Source of the DNA: Candidatus Margulisiibacteriota bacterium
Lineage (GTDB): Bacteria > Margulisbacteria > WOR-1 > O2-12-FULL-45-9 > XYB2-FULL-48-7
DNA: 64,000 nt
Assembly (NCBI GenBank): GCA_041661965.1
Contig: JBAZTH010000001.1
Span: 62,001-126,000, forward strand
Direction of reading: 5' to 3'
The position numbers and the translations under genes were made by a program. Below, piece after piece: positions 43,746-52,825 of this stretch; the first letter of the stretch is position 1, and every line of letters starts with the position of its first letter. Under the pieces are notes generated by a model, which had not been told where the DNA came from, made no database searches, and was given only the letters and a program-made list of their open reading frames with translations.

Positions 43746-45279
43746 CCGACGCTCGAATTTCCCGGACAACCGTAACTTTAATTTCGCCCGGGTATTCCAG
43801 TTCCGCTTCGATCTTCTTGGCGATGTCGTGGGCCAGCTTGGTCGCCAGGTCGTCGTTGATCCGTTCCGGATTGACGATCACTCTGACTTCGCGTCCGGCC
43901 GAGATGGCGAAGGTCTTTTCCACTCCTTCAAAGGAGTTGGCGACGTTTTCTAGCTTCTCCAGCCGTTTGACGTAAGCTTCCAGCGTATCGCGCCGAGCGC
44001 CCGGCCGCGCGCTGCTGATGGCGTCGCAGACCTGAACGATGACCGCTTCAATGGTCCGCGGCTCAACGTCGTTGTGGTGGGCTTCGATGGCGTGCAGGAC
44101 TTCCGGCGTTTCGCCCGCTTTCTGGGCGAAGGTGACGCCGAGCCGAACGTGGGTCCCTTCAACTTCCTGGTCGATCGCCTTGCCGATATCGTGAAGGAGG
44201 GCGGCCCGCTTGGCCAGTGCGACGTTGGCGCCTAATTCAGCTGCCAACATGCCGGCCAGGTGGGACATTTCGACCGAGTGTTGGAGGACGTTCTGGCCGT
44301 AAGAGGTCCGGTAATGGAGGCGACCCAGAAGCTGGATGATGACCGGGGGGAGGCCATGCACGCCGGTTTCCATGGTCGCGCGTTCACCGTGTTCCCACAT
44401 CGCGTTCTTGAGCTCGGTCTTCGACTTCTCGTACATCTCTTCGACCCGGGCCGGATGGATCCGGCCGTCCGCGATCAGTTTCTGCAGGGTCAGACGGGCC
44501 GTTTCGCGGCGCAGGGGATCAAAGCTGGAGAGAATGACCGCTTCCGGCGTGTCGTCGACGATCAGGTCGACCCCGGTCTTGGTCTCAAACGCCCTGATGT
44601 TGCGGCCTTCGCGGCCGATGATCCGGCCTTTCATGTCGTCGCTCGGCAACTCGACCATCGAGGTCGTGGTCTCCACGACGTGGTCGACGGCGCAGCGCTG
44701 GATGGCGGTCGCCAGGATCTCGCGGGCGCGGCGGTCAGATTCTTTTCTGATCTCTTCCTCGTTCGCCCTGATCCGTTTGGCGGCATCGACTTCCAGCTCC
44801 CGGTCGAGCTTTTGGAGCAGTTCCTGCTTGGCCTCTTCTTTGGAAAGAGTCGAGATCTTCTCGAGTTGGACGATCAGCTGTTCTTTGGCGCTGGCCAGGG
44901 TCTCTTTCAGCGCGACCAGGTCTTCCTCGATCTTTTTGATCTGTTTCTCCTTCGTATCCAGGTTCTTTTCTTTGTTCTCCAAATGGTCTTCGCGCGACTG
45001 CAGGCGGCGTTCCAGCGAAGTTAGTTCGGCCTTTCTTTCCTTGGCTTCCTTTTCGAGCTCCGCCCGCTGCTTGATCGCTTCGTCCTTGGCTTCGAGGATC
45101 GATTCCTTACGGATCCGTTCCGCTTCTTTCTTTGCGTCCTCGGTCACCCGTTTGGCCGATTCCTCGGCGATCCGGATCTTCTGATCAGCCATCTGCCGTT
45201 TGATCAGCAGATAGGCGATCGCCAGGCCGAACACGACCACCGCGACGATCACCACGTAAAACAATGAATATACCGACAT
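43732..45279 (-). CDS. rny: Ribonuclease Y (515 aa)
   Basis: Membrane-anchored endoribonuclease that starts mRNA decay. An N-terminal membrane helix (VVIVAVVVFGLAIAYLLI) is followed by a long charged coiled coil (~30-200), a KH RNA-binding domain (DDMKGRIIGREGRNIRAFE) and an HD domain (LLHDIGKAIDQEVEGTHVRLG, with later HHNDVE). The length is standard. It lies 22 bp downstream of recA and is translationally coupled to ymdB. The run of Lys/Glu/Arg in the coiled coil is why long false frames appear on the other strand. Confidence 0.97.
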   Translation of the reverse strand: MSVYSLFYVVIVAVVVFGLAIAYLLIKRQMADQKIRIAEESAKRVTEDAKKEAERIRKESILEAKDEAIKQRAELEKEAKERKAELTSLERRLQSREDHLENKEKNLDTKEKQIKKIEEDLVALKETLASAKEQLIVQLEKISTLSKEEAKQELLQKLDRELEVDAAKRIRANEEEIRKESDRRAREILATAIQRCAVDHVVETTTSMVELPSDDMKGRIIGREGRNIRAFETKTGVDLIVDDTPEAVILSSFDPLRRETARLTLQKLIADGRIHPARVEEMYEKSKTELKNAMWEHGERATMETGVHGLPPVIIQLLGRLHYRTSYGQNVLQHSVEMSHLAGMLAAELGANVALAKRAALLHDIGKAIDQEVEGTHVRLGVTFAQKAGETPEVLHAIEAHHNDVEPRTIEAVIVQVCDAISSARPGARRDTLEAYVKRLEKLENVANSFEGVEKTFAISAGREVRVIVNPERINDDLATKLAHDIAKKIEAELEYPGEIKVTVVREIRASDVAR

Positions 45280-45301
45280 GATAAAACCCCCCTCTAGAAA
45301 A

Positions 45302-46348
45302 TTACTCTTTATGGGCCAGCGACTTGCGAATTTCCGCCTCGATCTTAGTTGAGATCTTGCCGTTTTCCTTTAGGAACTTGACCGCTCCGTCAAAACCTTG
45401 GCCGATCTTCTCCCCGCCGTAAGAGAACCAGGAACCGCTCTTTTCCACTATATTCAGGTTGACCGCCTGATCAAGAATGTCGGCTTCCCGGAGCAAGCCT
45501 TCACCATGGATCAGCAGGAAACTGGCTTCGCGGAAAGGGGGCGCGACCTTGTTCTTGACGACCTTAACCTTGACCCGGGTGCCGATGATCTTATCCCCGT
45601 CCTTGAGCTTTTCGGCCGCCCGAACATCCAACCGGACCGAGGAGTAGAACTTGAGCGCCCGGCCCCCCGGCGTGGTCTCCGGATTGCCGAACATGACCCC
45701 GATCTTTTCGCGCAGCTGATTGATGAAGATCATCACCGTCTTCGACTTGCTGATGACCGACGTCAGTTTGCGCAGGGCTTGGGACATCAATCTGGCCTGT
45801 AACCCCATGACCGCGTCCCCCATTTCCCCTTCAACTTCAGCCTTCGGGACCAGGGCCGCGACCGAGTCGACAACGATAATGTCGATCGCCCCGGAGCGGA
45901 TCAGGGTCTCGGCAATCTCCAAGGCCTGTTCGCCGTAATCCGGTTGGGAGATCAGCAGGTTGTCGATGTTGACCCCCAGTTTTTTGGCGTAGGCCGGGTC
46001 CATGGAGTGCTCGGCGTCAATAAAGGCGGCGACCCCTCCCCGGCGCTGCGCCTCGGCAATGGCGTGCAGGGAAACAGTGGTCTTACCGCCGCCTTCCGGA
46101 CCGTAGATCTCGATGATCCGGCCGCGCGGGAAGCCGCCGACCCCGAGCGCCACGTCGACCGACAGGGCGCCGGTCGGAATGACCTCGACGTTCAACTTGG
46201 ATGCTTCTCCCAATTTCATGATCGAACCTTTGCCGTAGTTCTTTTCGATCTGGGCAATGGCGATCCCCAGGGCCTTGGAACGTTCACTGGCTTTTTCAGC
46301 CTTTTCAGCGCTCTTGTCCGCGCTTTTTTCAATTTTTTCGCTGACCAT
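45302..46348 (-). CDS. recA: RecA recombinase (348 aa)
   Basis: Strand-exchange ATPase of recombination and SOS repair. ATG 46348 is chosen because AAGGAGG lies 8 nt before it; the frame is open further upstream without a ribosome site. A Lys/Glu/Ala-rich leader precedes the core (IAQIEKNYGKGSIMKLGE). Walker A reads GPEGGGKTT, where most RecA proteins have GPESSGKTT; it still fits GxxxxGKT. Walker B is IDIIVVDSVAALVP. L1 is GDAVMGLQARLMSQALRKL, and L2 follows FINQLREKIGVMFGNPETT. Ends in a basic/acidic tail. Confidence 0.97.
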   Translation of the reverse strand: MVSEKIEKSADKSAEKAEKASERSKALGIAIAQIEKNYGKGSIMKLGEASKLNVEVIPTGALSVDVALGVGGFPRGRIIEIYGPEGGGKTTVSLHAIAEAQRRGGVAAFIDAEHSMDPAYAKKLGVNIDNLLISQPDYGEQALEIAETLIRSGAIDIIVVDSVAALVPKAEVEGEMGDAVMGLQARLMSQALRKLTSVISKSKTVMIFINQLREKIGVMFGNPETTPGGRALKFYSSVRLDVRAAEKLKDGDKIIGTRVKVKVVKNKVAPPFREASFLLIHGEGLLREADILDQAVNLNIVEKSGSWFSYGGEKIGQGFDGAVKFLKENGKISTKIEAEIRKSLAHKE

Positions 46349-46453
46349 AATAATTGACCTCCTTAACGAACTTTTGGAACATGGGCGGACCTGGCTCCCG
46401 CCCAACGAGCCACGCGGTTTTCTTTTACTAATTGAAGCCGACGGACCGAATAT

Positions 46454-47018
46454 TTAAGCGCTTCGGTCGAGCGCCTTTGTTTCCCCGCCTAAATGCAGCC
46501 AGAGCAGCCCCAGGGCCGCTTCCGCCGCTTTATTTCTGATCTCCTCACGTTTACCGTCAAGATTGAGCTCTTTCCAATCGGTCCCGTTCTTGCTGGCCAC
46601 GGCGATAAAGAGCTGGCCGACCGGGGCCGGCGGGATCGGGGCCGGTCCGGCGACTCCGGTAATGCCTAAGCCGACGTCAGTTTTGAACCTTTTCCTGATC
46701 TCTTCAGCTAGCGCGACGGCGACTTCGCGGCTAACGACGCCATGCTGGCTGATTAGAGCGGGAGAAATCCCGACCTGGGTGACTTTGATCCGTGGTGAAT
46801 AGCAGACGATGCCGCCGATGAAGAAGTCGGAACTACCGGCGAGACTGGTCAGGCGGCTGGAGATTAGCCCGCCGGTCAACGACTCGGCAACCGAAACCGT
46901 CAGGCGCTGTTGGTGCAACAGTTCCGCGACCTGATGATCGGTGTTCTTGCCGAGGGCCGACAAGACTTGGCTGAAGAAGTTTAGCTTTTCAGCTGCTTGA
47001 TTAGTTCGCTCTGCCATA
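46454..47018 (-). CDS. CinA C-terminal-type nicotinamide-nucleotide amidohydrolase (188 aa)
   Basis: Matches the stand-alone CinA C-terminal (PncC) family: VAESLTGGLISSRLTSLAGSSDFFIGGIVCYS, then GVVSREVAVALAEEIRKRF and DVGLGITGVAGPAPIPPAPVGQLFIAVA. These enzymes deamidate nicotinamide mononucleotide in pyridine-nucleotide recycling. ATG 47018 lies 7 nt after GGAGGAG and inside the end of pgsA (38-bp overlap), a strongly coupled arrangement. The pgsA-cinA-recA-rny-ymdB order is a common house-keeping cluster. Slight novelty: a Pro-rich PAPIPPAP loop in the active-site region. Confidence 0.88.
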
Positions 47019-47514
47019 GGTAGGCTCCTCCGGAGACGAGCGACAACGCTACGGCCAGCCAAAGAACTAATCCGGCAAGCGGGAGGTTCAGCATGATCAT
47101 AAAAACCGCCAGGATCTGGACGGCGGTCTTCCATTTCGCGACCGGGCTGGCGGCAAAGATCTTTTGCCCGCGCACGCTGGCAACGATGAACTCTCTCGCG
47201 CAAATCAGAATGACCGGAACAGGATTAGTATTCCCTAGACCAGTAAGCGCTATCAGTACGGAGATAACAAGGATCTTATCCGCTAAGGGATCGAGCAATT
47301 TACCGATTTCCGAGACCTGGTAATATTTCCGGGCGATGTAACCGTCGAGCGCGTCGGAAAAAGAGAGGAAAAGGAAGGTGACGGCTGCCAGGCCGTACAT
47401 GCCGACCAGCAGGAAGATCACGCAGACCGGAACCAAGGCTAACCTCAATAACGTAATTCTATTGGCTAATGATATTTGATTGAATGAATCGATATATTTT
47501 TTCAATGAAAACAC
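46981..47514 (-). CDS. pgsA: CDP-alcohol phosphatidyltransferase, probably PgsA (177 aa)
   Basis: Makes phosphatidylglycerol phosphate from CDP-diacylglycerol and glycerol-3-phosphate in the inner membrane. The family motif D-x2-DG-x2-AR-x8-G-x3-D-x3-D is complete in SDALDGYIARKYYQVSEIGKLLDPLADK. Several hydrophobic helices surround it (LALVPVCVIFLLVGMYGLAAVTFLF and later stretches). The start appears to be GTG at 47514; no better ribosome site is visible, so the first ~15 residues are uncertain. It begins the pgsA-cinA-recA cluster. Confidence 0.9.
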   Translation of the reverse strand: MFSLKKYIDSFNQISLANRITLLRLALVPVCVIFLLVGMYGLAAVTFLFLSFSDALDGYIARKYYQVSEIGKLLDPLADKILVISVLIALTGLGNTNPVPVILICAREFIVASVRGQKIFAASPVAKWKTAVQILAVFMIMLNLPLAGLVLWLAVALSLVSGGAYLWQSELIKQLKS

Positions 47515-47564
47515 CGGATATCATATCCAGATTAACCTTTTTTTCCTTTTCCGAACTCATTAGA

Positions 47565-47573
47565 ATTTTAACA
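47565..47573 (-). promoter_or_regulatory. Extended -10 promoter of the pgsA cluster
   Basis: Minus strand TGTTAAAAT. The predicted transcript has a leader of about 44 nt before the GTG of pgsA. It is divergent from the 47649 promoter. Confidence 0.45.
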
Positions 47574-47632
47574 TAGTAAGGAAAGAGTGACAAGCCTAAA
47601 TATGTGGGCATTTTAGCTGCGGAAGAAAATCG

Positions 47633-47641
47633 TGCTACAAT
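47633..47641 (+). promoter_or_regulatory. Extended -10 promoter, leaderless type
   Basis: TGCTACAAT is followed after 7 nt by ATG 47649, so the mRNA should be leaderless. Confidence 0.58.
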
Positions 47642-47648
47642 GGGGAAT

Positions 47649-48347
47649 ATGGAACCGATAAGATTGCATAAATTCCTGGCCGATAGCGGCTGTGCCTCCC
47701 GGCGAAAAGCCGAGGAACTGATCAAAGCCGGTCGGGTAAAGGTCAATGGCCAGACCATTGACCAGCAGGGGGTCAAGATCAATCCGGAGCTGGATAAAGT
47801 GACAGTCGACGACTCAATAATATCAAGTAATAGCAAGAAAATATACATATTAATGAATAAACCCCAGGGAGTTGTTTCGACCTGCGCTCCAGATGAAATG
47901 ACGACTGTTTTGGACTTGTTAAAAGGGGTAAAAGGCCGGTTGTTCCCCGTTGGGCGGTTGGATCGGGATTCTGAAGGGTTACTCTTGATTACCAATGATG
48001 GGCAAGTTGCCCTGAAACTGACCCATCCCCGCTACGAGCATGAAAAAGAGTACGAGGTTGTAGTGGCTAAGCCACTTTTCCCTTCAGAGGTTGAAGCGCT
48101 CAAACAGGGGATTATGCTTGAAGGGAAGAAAACCCTGCCGGCCAAGGTCCTGGCCAAGGATAACCGGCGGCTTAAAATGATCCTCAAGGAAGGGCGGAAT
48201 CGCCAGATCAGAAAAATGATTGAAGCTCTGGGGAACGAAGTTCTCTCCTTACGCCGGGTCCGGATGGGGACCTTGACCCTGGGACCGTTACAGCCGGGTG
48301 AATGGCGCTACTTAACCCCAGCCGAGATTTCCGCTCTACGCGCTTAA
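47649..48347 (+). CDS. RsuA/RluB-family pseudouridine synthase (232 aa)
   Basis: Converts a specific uridine in rRNA to pseudouridine. An S4 RNA-binding domain opens the protein (RLHKFLADSGCASRRKAEELI, GRVKVNG). The catalytic domain has the signature GRLDRDSEGLLLITNDG with its active Asp, preceded by MNKPQGVVSTC, and later LKEGRNRQIRKMIEALG. Layout and length fit RluB (23S rRNA) or RsuA/RluE; I cannot separate these by eye. ATG 47649 follows a leaderless promoter. It is divergent from pgsA and followed by a 100-bp gap with promoter site 7. Confidence 0.92.
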   Translation: MEPIRLHKFLADSGCASRRKAEELIKAGRVKVNGQTIDQQGVKINPELDKVTVDDSIISSNSKKIYILMNKPQGVVSTCAPDEMTTVLDLLKGVKGRLFPVGRLDRDSEGLLLITNDGQVALKLTHPRYEHEKEYEVVVAKPLFPSEVEALKQGIMLEGKKTLPAKVLAKDNRRLKMILKEGRNRQIRKMIEALGNEVLSLRRVRMGTLTLGPLQPGEWRYLTPAEISALRA

Positions 48348-48379
48348 GGTTTCTATTATTATTCCAGCCTCGAAATCCA

Positions 48380-48411
48380 TTGAAATTATCCCAATTTGCT
48401 ACTGATAACTA
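48380..48411 (+). promoter_or_regulatory. sigma-28-like promoter, site 7
   Basis: TTGAAATT, 15 nt, TGATAACTA. It precedes the GH77-ROK operon. The leader is about 30 nt and includes AAAGGGAA before ATG 48448. Confidence 0.57.
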
Positions 48412-48447
48412 AATGATTGTTAGCAACAAATAAGAAAGGGAATTTTA

Positions 48448-50562
48448 ATGGTTAATTACATATCTCCGGTCCGGGAAAAGCACTTTATGCCCACGTTTTC
48501 CATTGCCCAGTTGAGATCGAGCAAAGTTCAAGACCTTGGCGCCGGTAACATGACGACTTTCAAAGCGACGGTCGATCAACTTGCGGCCGCTGGGATCAAG
48601 CATGTTTGTTTACAGCCGATCCATGAGGTGGCGGTGGATATTGCCAGCCTCTTCAGCCGGACCAGCATGAACGCGTTGAGCCATCGTTTACTTGATCTGT
48701 CGGAAATCCCCGAAGTTAAAGAGCTGTTGGCCTTAAGAAAAAGCGTGGCCGACACTTTGGCCCGCGCCAATAGAGTTACCCAGGGATCAACGACCAATTT
48801 AGGGTTGGTCGAAGTCGAATATCCCGCCGTTTTGGAAAAAGCTTTTGAGCGGTTCTCGCTGTCAAATCACTCGCAACGGACCAGGCAATTTAACTTTTTC
48901 TGTGAGGAACACTCCTGGTGGCTGGATAAATACGCTTATTTTAAAGGGTTAAAAGAACGGTTCGGCCACCTGCCGATGGAGCAATGGGATCGTGCCTATG
49001 CCGACCTGTCCAGCTCGAAGGCCCAAGAATTTATGGGAGTGAACAAAGACCGGATCAATTATCACAAATACGTTCAGATGGAAACTTATCGCCAGGTCCG
49101 TGAAGGGCTCGACTATGCCCGGACCAAGGGGATCGAAGAGATCGAAGTCCTGGTCGGGGTCGGGACCTCCCGCGAAAGCGCGGAAGGATTCCTGATGCCG
49201 GACATGTTCGACTTTGCCCGCCAGATCGGCTGTTTCCCGGAACCGGAAAACGGCTACCCGATCCAGCTTTGGGGCTTCCTGGCCGAAAAAGACAATGACG
49301 CCCTGCTGGAATTTAAGGTCAAAAGTTTTCAAAATCTCAACGAACTGGGGATCAATCGGATCGGTATCGATCACGCCTGCGGTTTTCTGGGCGGCTACAC
49401 GACTTTTCCGGTTTACGATCCGCAGTTGTTGGCGCAAGGTCAGTACCGGGTCTTGAATGCCGCCGATCCCCGCGACGCGAAAATAGCGGAGGAGGGCGGA
49501 CGCTGGGTCTTTAAACCGGAGACAGAAGAGGCGGAGCGGAAAGCCTTTGCCCAAAAAGTATTATTCGCTTTGTTGGAAAAAGTCCCCGACATGAAGTTCA
49601 CGGCCGAGACCGTCGGCGATTTTCATCGCCGGGTTGCGGCGGAAGAGGCGATCCAAGCCGCTGTTGCGCGCGGCAGGGATATTACCCTGATGAGGTCTTT
49701 GCCCTGGGAAGACGTGCCGCTGGCCGCTTACGGGCCGAACGATCGCTTGAGCCTGACTCACGACATGCCGGCTTTGACCGGCTTACTGACCGCCCAGGCG
49801 GGCGATCATAACTACGGCTGGATCGACGGCCAACGGGCCGGCAAATTTTTAAATCGGTTCGGGATCTTGGCGCCGGGTTTGACTAAACCGCTAAGTGTTT
49901 CCGAATTAACAACTAAATTCATGATGGAGGTTCACCGGCGGATCATTGCTGGCTCTGGGGCCGAGACGGTTGTTATGCCGCTAGCCTCTTTGTACACCTT
50001 GAGCCCTGATCATTTAAATGCTGGCCGATGGCAATACACCAATATCCAACCGGGAACATCCGGCGAGATCGGTAACCCAATGGGAAATTGGGAACAGCGT
50101 CTGCCGGTGATCGAGGGGCTCGATCTGGTAAATATTCGGGAATCGACCGGGACGGATTTCCGACCTTTTGGGTCGGTTGGCATTTTGTCTTACCCTGACG
50201 ATTTGTTCCAGGCCCAGGTCAAGGACGTCGTGGCCGAAGCAGTTGCTTACCGGGCTGCCGCCGGCAAATGGACGGTCTGGCAGCCGACCGAAAGTCAACG
50301 GCCGCTAATGGAAATTGCCGTGACTTACACCGGCACAACCGGGTCTGATGAAAAGGCCTGGGCCCGTTTCAATGTTGCCGATCTGGGTTTCGACTCCGGC
50401 TCAAACTATGTTTTCTATGATCTTGTTTCCGGGAAGGGATACAAAAAAACCGGACAGGAGTTATTGAACAATGGTTTGCATGTTGGCCTACAGGCCGAAA
50501 CTCCCGATCGGCCAGGGAGCAATCGACATCATTTTGTAGTTTTTAAGGAGGAATTAGTATGA
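48448..50562 (+). CDS. GH77-type 4-alpha-glucanotransferase-like protein (704 aa)
   Basis: Resembles amylomaltase/DPE-type GH77 enzymes that rearrange alpha-1,4-glucans. Visible: WLDKYAYFKGLKERFG, YHKYVQMETYRQVREGLDYA, then IGIDHACGF with the nucleophile Asp (usual RIDH; the Arg is Gly here), FTAETVGD with the acid Glu, and LSLTHDMPALTG with the third Asp. The region equal to GDVPIYV...SAD is altered (VLVGVGTSRESAEGFLMPDMF). At ~700 aa it is longer than plain amylomaltases, with an extra N-terminal part and a C-terminal ~170-residue beta-type extension. So the fold is clear, the catalytic trio is kept, and substrate use may differ. ATGA overlap with the ROK kinase. Confidence 0.78.
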   Translation: MVNYISPVREKHFMPTFSIAQLRSSKVQDLGAGNMTTFKATVDQLAAAGIKHVCLQPIHEVAVDIASLFSRTSMNALSHRLLDLSEIPEVKELLALRKSVADTLARANRVTQGSTTNLGLVEVEYPAVLEKAFERFSLSNHSQRTRQFNFFCEEHSWWLDKYAYFKGLKERFGHLPMEQWDRAYADLSSSKAQEFMGVNKDRINYHKYVQMETYRQVREGLDYARTKGIEEIEVLVGVGTSRESAEGFLMPDMFDFARQIGCFPEPENGYPIQLWGFLAEKDNDALLEFKVKSFQNLNELGINRIGIDHACGFLGGYTTFPVYDPQLLAQGQYRVLNAADPRDAKIAEEGGRWVFKPETEEAERKAFAQKVLFALLEKVPDMKFTAETVGDFHRRVAAEEAIQAAVARGRDITLMRSLPWEDVPLAAYGPNDRLSLTHDMPALTGLLTAQAGDHNYGWIDGQRAGKFLNRFGILAPGLTKPLSVSELTTKFMMEVHRRIIAGSGAETVVMPLASLYTLSPDHLNAGRWQYTNIQPGTSGEIGNPMGNWEQRLPVIEGLDLVNIRESTGTDFRPFGSVGILSYPDDLFQAQVKDVVAEAVAYRAAAGKWTVWQPTESQRPLMEIAVTYTGTTGSDEKAWARFNVADLGFDSGSNYVFYDLVSGKGYKKTGQELLNNGLHVGLQAETPDRPGSNRHHFVVFKEELV

Positions 50563-51563
50563 CAATAGCTAGTGAAAGAGTGAGAAATTATTCTGCTAGA
50601 CCGGCGCGCCGGATCCTGGCCGGTGATATCGGGGGAACAAATTTACGTTTGGCCGTAGTGAAACAAGGCCGGGTTGAAGAATCGGTCAACGTGCCGATGG
50701 CGGAATTTTCCAGTTCCAAGGCGTTGGCTAAAAGATCCGCTTTGGAAATATCGCGATTAGATGTCCATGACATTGTAATCGGCGGAATTGGATTCCCTTG
50801 CCCGATAGATGGGGCCAGTGGGGAGCCGTTGTTGTCTCCGCCGAATTTAAAATTTGGTTTTAATGGGTTTATTCAAGCGCTGTCGCAGGCTACCGGGATG
50901 AAAATCTTTGGTTTTAATGATGCTCGTTCCGCCGTGATGGGCGAAGCGATGTTTGGGAGCGGCCGGACGGAAGAGGTTGTTATCTGGCACGGGATTGGAA
51001 CTGGGTATGGGTTTGCGATAGTTGACGGCGAAAGAGAAATTTTCCCGACAGCGGCTGAAGGCGGCCATTTCAAGGTTGTTAATCCGATCCTCGATTTGTC
51101 GGCCAGAGAATGCGGTTGCGGCGCCAGCGGTTGTGTTGAGGCGTATGTCAGCGGGACCGCCATGGCAAAACAGTATTTTGAATTATCAGGTCGCAAACTG
51201 ACCGGAGAAGAAGTTGGCGCCGCTTTTCTCTCAAAGGACGAGATCGCGGTCAGGGTGGTCCACGAAGCGATGGCCTACCTGGCGATGAACATCTCGACCG
51301 GTCACGCTTTGACCTTAAACGGCCGCCACGTTCTGGGCGGGGGAGTGGCGCAGATCGGCCAACCGTTGCTGAAAACTTTAAAAACAATGCTGCGTACGCC
51401 GGGGGTGGTTTCCTGGCCGCAACAAAACGATCTGGCCTCGAAAGTGTTTTTAACGAAATTGGACGGCAAGGCCGGCCTGTTGGGGGCGGCTGTTTTGGCG
51501 GAACGGGAAGCCGACCGTATTCAGGCGGCAATGGATTTCGCGCTTTATGATCCCGTGCTATAA
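50559..51563 (+). CDS. ROK-family sugar kinase, glucokinase-like (334 aa)
   Basis: Phosphorylates a hexose (probably glucose) with ATP in the cytoplasm. Phosphate-1 motif is LAGDIGGTNLRLAVV, the sugar contact is GFNDARSAVMGEAMFG (catalytic Asp), phosphate-2 is HGIGTGYGFAIV, and AAEGGHFKVV gives the EGGH pair. The ROK zinc motif is ECGCGASGCVEAYVSG. It overlaps the GH77 gene (ATGA), so glucan rearrangement and glucose capture are produced together. lysC begins 11 bp later but has its own promoter inside the last codons of this gene. Confidence 0.9.
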   Translation: MTIASERVRNYSARPARRILAGDIGGTNLRLAVVKQGRVEESVNVPMAEFSSSKALAKRSALEISRLDVHDIVIGGIGFPCPIDGASGEPLLSPPNLKFGFNGFIQALSQATGMKIFGFNDARSAVMGEAMFGSGRTEEVVIWHGIGTGYGFAIVDGEREIFPTAAEGGHFKVVNPILDLSARECGCGASGCVEAYVSGTAMAKQYFELSGRKLTGEEVGAAFLSKDEIAVRVVHEAMAYLAMNISTGHALTLNGRHVLGGGVAQIGQPLLKTLKTMLRTPGVVSWPQQNDLASKVFLTKLDGKAGLLGAAVLAEREADRIQAAMDFALYDPVL

Positions 51564-51564
51564 T
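51556..51564 (+). promoter_or_regulatory. Extended -10 promoter of lysC, leaderless type
   Basis: TGCTATAAT overlaps the stop codon of the ROK gene and ends 9 nt before ATG 51574. Predicted leader is about 2-3 nt. Confidence 0.58.
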
Positions 51565-51573
51565 TCTTGAATC

Positions 51574-52818
51574 ATGGGGATTATTGTCCACAAGTACGGC
51601 GGCACCTCTGTCGGCACGCCCGACAAGATCAAAAACGTCGCGCGCCGCGTTAAAAAGGCGAAAGTCGCCGGCCACGATGTCGTGGTCGTTGTCTCGGCGA
51701 TGGGGGAGACCACCGACGAACTTATCGACCTGATGAACCAAGTTACCGATAACCCCGATCCCCGCGAATACGATATGCTGGTTTCGACCGGCGAACAGGT
51801 TTCGGCCTCGCTTCTGGCGATGGCGCTCCAGGCGATGGATTGTCCGGCGATCTCCCTGACCGGCGGCCAGGCGGGAGTTGTGACCGAAGATATTTACAAA
51901 AAAGCCCGCATCAAAGAGATCCATCTCGACCGGCTGAAAGACGAATTAAAAGCCGGAAAAGTTGTCGTCATTACCGGTTTTCAGGGGATTGACAGCAAGG
52001 GAGACATTATCACCATCGGGCGCGGGGGTTCGGATACTTCCGCCGTTGCCATTGCCGCCGCTCTTAAAGCCGATGTCTGCGATATCTACACCGACGTCGA
52101 CGGGGTCTACACGACCGATCCGCGGATCGTCAAAGAGGCCCGGAAAATTAAATATATTTCTTATGAAGAGATGCTGGAATTGGCCAGCCTGGGGGCGCAG
52201 GTCCTGCACCCTCGTTCCGTCGAGTGTGCCAGCATCTACGACATGGTCATTCATCTCCGGTCCAGCTTAAAGGACGATGAGGGGACCTATATCATGTCGC
52301 CGGTTCGGATTGCCAAGGAGGTAGGAAAAATGGAAAAAACAGAAGCGGTCAGGGGGATAGCCCTTGACGAAAATGTCGCCAAGATTGGGATCCTCAAAAT
52401 GCCGGACAAGCCGGGGATTGCCGCTAAACTTTTTGGGGCCTTGGCCAAGGAAAAAGTCAACGTCGACATGATCGTCCAGTCGATCAATTCGCAGGGGACC
52501 AGCGCCGACATGGCTTTTACCGTCGAAAAGACCGATTTGAAAAAAGGGGTTGAAGTCGCGGAGCGGGTTGCCAAAGAACTGAATGCCGAAGGGGTCGTGT
52601 CTGATTCCGACGTCTGCAAAGTTTCTCTGGTCGGGGTGGGAATGGTCAGTCAGCCGGGGACCGCCTCGAAGATGTTCAGCGCTTTGGCTGAAAATTCGAT
52701 CAATATTCAAATGATTAGCACTTCGGAGATCAAGATCTCCTGTATTATTAAGGCGGAACAGGGGAAGAAAGCGGTCCAGATCCTGCATAAGGCCTTCGGT
52801 TTGGAAAAAGTTTCCTAA
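51574..52818 (+). CDS. lysC: Aspartate kinase, monofunctional (414 aa)
   Basis: First step of the lysine/threonine/methionine pathway. The amino-acid kinase domain starts VHKYGGTSVGTPDKI and holds VVSAMGETTDELI, GRGGSDTSAVAIAAAL, DVCDIYTDVDGVYTTDPRI and the LHPRSVECA segment. Two ACT domains follow (~265-400: KMPDKPGIAAKLFGALA and VSQPGTASKMFSALAE), consistent with feedback control. Length is standard for single-function enzymes. The promoter suggests a leaderless message. plsY follows after 7 bp. Confidence 0.96.
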   Translation: MGIIVHKYGGTSVGTPDKIKNVARRVKKAKVAGHDVVVVVSAMGETTDELIDLMNQVTDNPDPREYDMLVSTGEQVSASLLAMALQAMDCPAISLTGGQAGVVTEDIYKKARIKEIHLDRLKDELKAGKVVVITGFQGIDSKGDIITIGRGGSDTSAVAIAAALKADVCDIYTDVDGVYTTDPRIVKEARKIKYISYEEMLELASLGAQVLHPRSVECASIYDMVIHLRSSLKDDEGTYIMSPVRIAKEVGKMEKTEAVRGIALDENVAKIGILKMPDKPGIAAKLFGALAKEKVNVDMIVQSINSQGTSADMAFTVEKTDLKKGVEVAERVAKELNAEGVVSDSDVCKVSLVGVGMVSQPGTASKMFSALAENSINIQMISTSEIKISCIIKAEQGKKAVQILHKAFGLEKVS

Positions 52819-52825
52819 TCAGATC

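Noticed and set aside
44260..45184. Long plus-strand frames (254 and 282 aa)
   Set aside because: They are antisense to the Lys/Glu-rich coiled coil of rny, whose codon use leaves the other strand open.
47458..47560. 33-codon leader frame upstream of and overlapping pgsA
   Set aside because: Its ATG lies at or before the predicted transcription start and it has no ribosome site, so translation is doubtful.
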